A stretch of 64,000 nt of DNA from Microvirga sp. VF16. Its GTDB lineage: Bacteria > Pseudomonadota > Alphaproteobacteria > Rhizobiales > Beijerinckiaceae. Within the stretch, counting starts at the first letter, position 1; the number at the start of each line of letters is the position of its first letter. The notes under the pieces were generated by a model. It ran no database searches and had not been told where the DNA came from. It saw nothing but the letters and a program-made list of their open reading frames with translations. A program made the position numbers and the translations under genes. Location: assembly GCF_016864375.1 (NCBI RefSeq), contig NZ_CP069354.1:1302001-1366000 (forward strand), written 5' to 3'. Below, one piece after another: positions 62,150 through 64,000 of the stretch.

Positions 62150-62629
62150 ATGTCTGACTCCCAGCCACGCCGGTCGCCGCGCCTCATCTCCCGGGCTCTT
62201 CATACTTATTGGCGCTTCTCCCGCGGCCTGACCCTGGGTGTTCGCGGAGTCGTTCTCGACCAGCAGGACCGGGTCTTTCTCATCAGACACACCTATGTTG
62301 CCGGCTGGCATCTGCCGGGCGGCGGCGTCGAGACCGGGGAGGCGGCATTGGATGCGCTTGATCGCGAACTTCGGGAAGAAGCCTGCATCGCCCTCGACGA
62401 GACACCTCATCTCTTCGGCATCTTCTTCAACAACAGGATCTCCCAGCGCGATCACGTGCTGGTCTATGTGATCCGGCGCTTCACGGTGCTGGAGGTCAAA
62501 CAGCCGGACAGGGAAATCGCCGAGGCCGGCTTTTTCCCGCTCGACCGATTGCCAGAAGAGACGACGGCAGCCACCCGCAACCGTCTGGCCGAAATCCTCG
62601 AGGGGCAATCTCTCTCAGCGAACTGGTGA
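62150..62629 (+). CDS. Nudix hydrolase
   Basis: 159 residues. Complete Nudix box GGGVETGEAALDALDRELREEA, split here for length, with the Glu residues that bind Mg2+. The N-terminal strand VRGVVLDQQDRVFLIRHTYVAGW is typical of the family, which splits nucleoside-diphosphate-linked bonds. Substrate unknown. ATG 62150 (MSDSQ) is preferred over the upstream in-frame start at 62138. Confidence 0.88.
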   Translation: MSDSQPRRSPRLISRALHTYWRFSRGLTLGVRGVVLDQQDRVFLIRHTYVAGWHLPGGGVETGEAALDALDRELREEACIALDETPHLFGIFFNNRISQRDHVLVYVIRRFTVLEVKQPDREIAEAGFFPLDRLPEETTAATRNRLAEILEGQSLSANW

Positions 62630-62784
62630 GAGAGCATTTGCGCCGCGTTCCCGACGCTGCTATGGCCTAAGCCATAAAGGAAACGCCGAGCCCCATGAGC
62701 AACACCCGGATTCTGCGACGACGACACGGCTGACATCACGTCCAGCCGCCATTTGTCGTTTCTCGTCCTTCCGTGAGTCCGTTC

Positions 62785-63294
62785 ATGACCGAGCTCTCGC
62801 TCCTGATCCGCACCGAACAACCCATCGATTCCGAGGCCATCGAGCGCCTGCACGAGCGCGCTTTCGGCCCGGGCCGCTTTGCCCGCACTGCGTCTCGCCT
62901 GAGGGAAGGGGCGTCCCATCTGCTCGATCTGTCGTTCACCGCCCTGGTCGGCACCCTGCTCGTCGGCTCGGTGCGCCTGACGCCGGTGAAGGCCGGCAAG
63001 GTGTCCGCCCTGATGCTGGGACCGCTCACCGTGGAGCCCGCCTTCGAGAGCCGTGGCATCGGTGCGGCCTTGATGCAGCGCTCGCTCGATGCCGCCAAGG
63101 CGAAAGGCCATACCCTGGTGTTGCTCGTTGGTGACGAGCCTTATTACAGCCGCTTCGGCTTCAAGCGCATCCCGCCACAGCAACTGCAGCTTCCGGGTCC
63201 GGTCAATCCTGCCCGTTTCCTGGCGCTGGAGCTGGCGGAGGGGGCGATGGCCGGCGCGAAGGGGCTGGTGAGCCCGCTGCCGCAGGATTCCTGA
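62785..63294 (+). CDS. GNAT-family N-acetyltransferase (YhbS-like)
   Basis: 169 residues. Acetyl-CoA loop VEPAFESRGIGAALMQRSL (R-G-I-G-A), preceded by LMLGPLTV strand and followed by VLLVGDEPYYSRFGF, the typical YhbS-type end. Substrate unknown. ATG 62785 is used; a GTG at 62773 is also in frame. Confidence 0.85.
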   Translation: MTELSLLIRTEQPIDSEAIERLHERAFGPGRFARTASRLREGASHLLDLSFTALVGTLLVGSVRLTPVKAGKVSALMLGPLTVEPAFESRGIGAALMQRSLDAAKAKGHTLVLLVGDEPYYSRFGFKRIPPQQLQLPGPVNPARFLALELAEGAMAGAKGLVSPLPQDS

Positions 63295-63312
63295 TCAGGC
63301 CAGAATTCCTGA

Positions 63313-64000
63313 TCAGGCCCTGCGGCGTCCTTCGATCAGCCAGGCAACGAGCGTCGAGCCGATCAGGAGCGCCAGACCGACGAAGCCGAGCGCCATCGGG
63401 AAGACGGACACGCCGCGCACGATGGCGCTGTCGCTTGGCTTGATGCCGATCCAGTCGCCGCCGGAAAAGCGTGTGCCAGAATGCACCGCGAGAATGCGTG
63501 GCACCGTGATGCTCTGATCGCCTGCCATCGCGACCCGCCGCACCGATCCACCCGTCGCCTCGGCAATCGAACTCAAGGCCTCGGTATTGCTGAACACGTC
63601 CGTCAGCTCGCGCGGATTGGCCGGTCCGATACTGACGAAGGTGATGAGATCGCCCGAACGGACAGTGTGCAATCCAAGCTCTCGGCTTGCCACCTGCGCA
63701 GTGAAGAGGCCGGGGCGCGTCTCGGTGAGCGGCACGCTGCTCTCCGCACCGCTCGGCGCGATGAGGGTCGCGGGATCGGTTGTCTCCGCCATGGTCTGCC
63801 GCTCGATTCGGATATCGCGCCCTTGCGCACTTGCGCGTAGCGCCTCCTCTTCGAGGGCCGGTTCCTTCATGAGCCAATGGGCGAGGCGGCGCAGCAGGTC
63901 GAGATGCGGTCCGCCATCCTGATAGCCGCGGGCCCAGAGCCAGGCATGATCGGAAAGAAGCAGTGCCACGCGGCCCTTGTCCTCCCGGCGCAGCACGAGA
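63313..64000 (-). CDS. C-terminal part of a membrane-anchored protein (5' end beyond window)
   Basis: The frame is open to the right edge, so the start lies outside; 229 residues are visible. The last 40 residues contain a membrane helix (FPMALGFVGLALLIGSTLVAWL) followed by a basic tail EGRRRA. Before it are beta-rich segments with VPLTETRPGLFTAQVAS and DLITFVSIGPANPREL, as in the membrane-anchored glutamine-amidotransferase-like or BatA/VWA-associated proteins of alphaproteobacteria. The visible DHAWLWARGYQDGGPHLDLLRRLAHWLM segment also fits that group. Exact function unknown. Confidence 0.75.
   Translation of the reverse strand, partial: LVLRREDKGRVALLLSDHAWLWARGYQDGGPHLDLLRRLAHWLMKEPALEEEALRASAQGRDIRIERQTMAETTDPATLIAPSGAESSVPLTETRPGLFTAQVASRELGLHTVRSGDLITFVSIGPANPRELTDVFSNTEALSSIAEATGGSVRRVAMAGDQSITVPRILAVHSGTRFSGGDWIGIKPSDSAIVRGVSVFPMALGFVGLALLIGSTLVAWLIEGRRRA

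Noticed and set aside
1..64000. Search by eye for CRISPR arrays, IS elements, integrases and phage genes
   Set aside because: No regularly spaced repeats, transposase or phage motifs were seen.

Overview
The window is GC-rich chromosomal DNA from an alphaproteobacterium. Several genes point to Hyphomicrobiales: a SciP-type CtrA inhibitor, a PmtA-type phospholipid methyltransferase, a membrane ferritin (mbfA) with a perfect Irr box, REP-like palindromes and a dispersed palindromic repeat. A Methylobacteriaceae/Microvirga-like host is my guess from overall gene style; no rRNA or marker phylogeny is available to prove it. No phage, transposase, integrase or CRISPR array was seen.

Layout. 1-11.5 kb is ordinary chromosome: the end of a coiled-coil protein, an acetyltransferase, a UPF0104/LPG-synthase-like membrane protein coupled to a methyltransferase, a small Fis-type HTH protein, sciP, mnmA, pmtA, tRNA-Met, a diguanylate cyclase, a TerC protein, a secreted protein, an exonuclease and a lytic transglycosylase. 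12.2-29.2 kb is one tightly packed nine-gene run that I read as an alginate-type exopolysaccharide system: algD, alg8, alg44, algA, an unusually long algG-like epimerase, an algL-like protein with altered active-site residues, and three Sel1-repeat proteins in place of a single algK. 29.6-32.0 kb holds two paralogous LuxR-type regulators with degenerate receiver domains. 32.1-40.3 kb is a branched-chain-amino-acid-type ABC importer with a GMC oxidoreductase and a divergent succinate-semialdehyde-type dehydrogenase. 40.4-53.3 kb is mixed metabolism: HAD phosphatase, glycerate 2-kinase, orphan histidine kinase, CsbD, tusA-like, mobA, mrp, a flavin-type oxidase, sorbosone dehydrogenase with cytochrome c, pncB-pxpA, a dehalogenase-like hydrolase, an M15-type peptidase and two small proteins. 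53.5-57.8 kb is a polar-amino-acid ABC importer with two tandem binding proteins. 57.9-64 kb has an FAH-family hydrolase, a DUF4142 protein with inserted glycine zippers, a phosphoesterase, mbfA, a Nudix hydrolase, a GNAT protein and the 3' part of a membrane protein.

How the central system may work (inference). AlgA makes GDP-mannose and AlgD oxidises it to GDP-mannuronate. Alg8 polymerises it when c-di-GMP binds the PilZ domain of Alg44; a diguanylate cyclase with a GGEEF site lies 4 kb upstream. The periplasmic AlgG-like, AlgL-like and Sel1 proteins would guide, epimerise or clear the polymer. No AlgE porin, AlgX, or AlgI/J/F acetylation gene is present in the window, so the route through the outer membrane and the decoration of the polymer are open questions. 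The two LuxR-type regulators directly downstream are the natural candidates for control.
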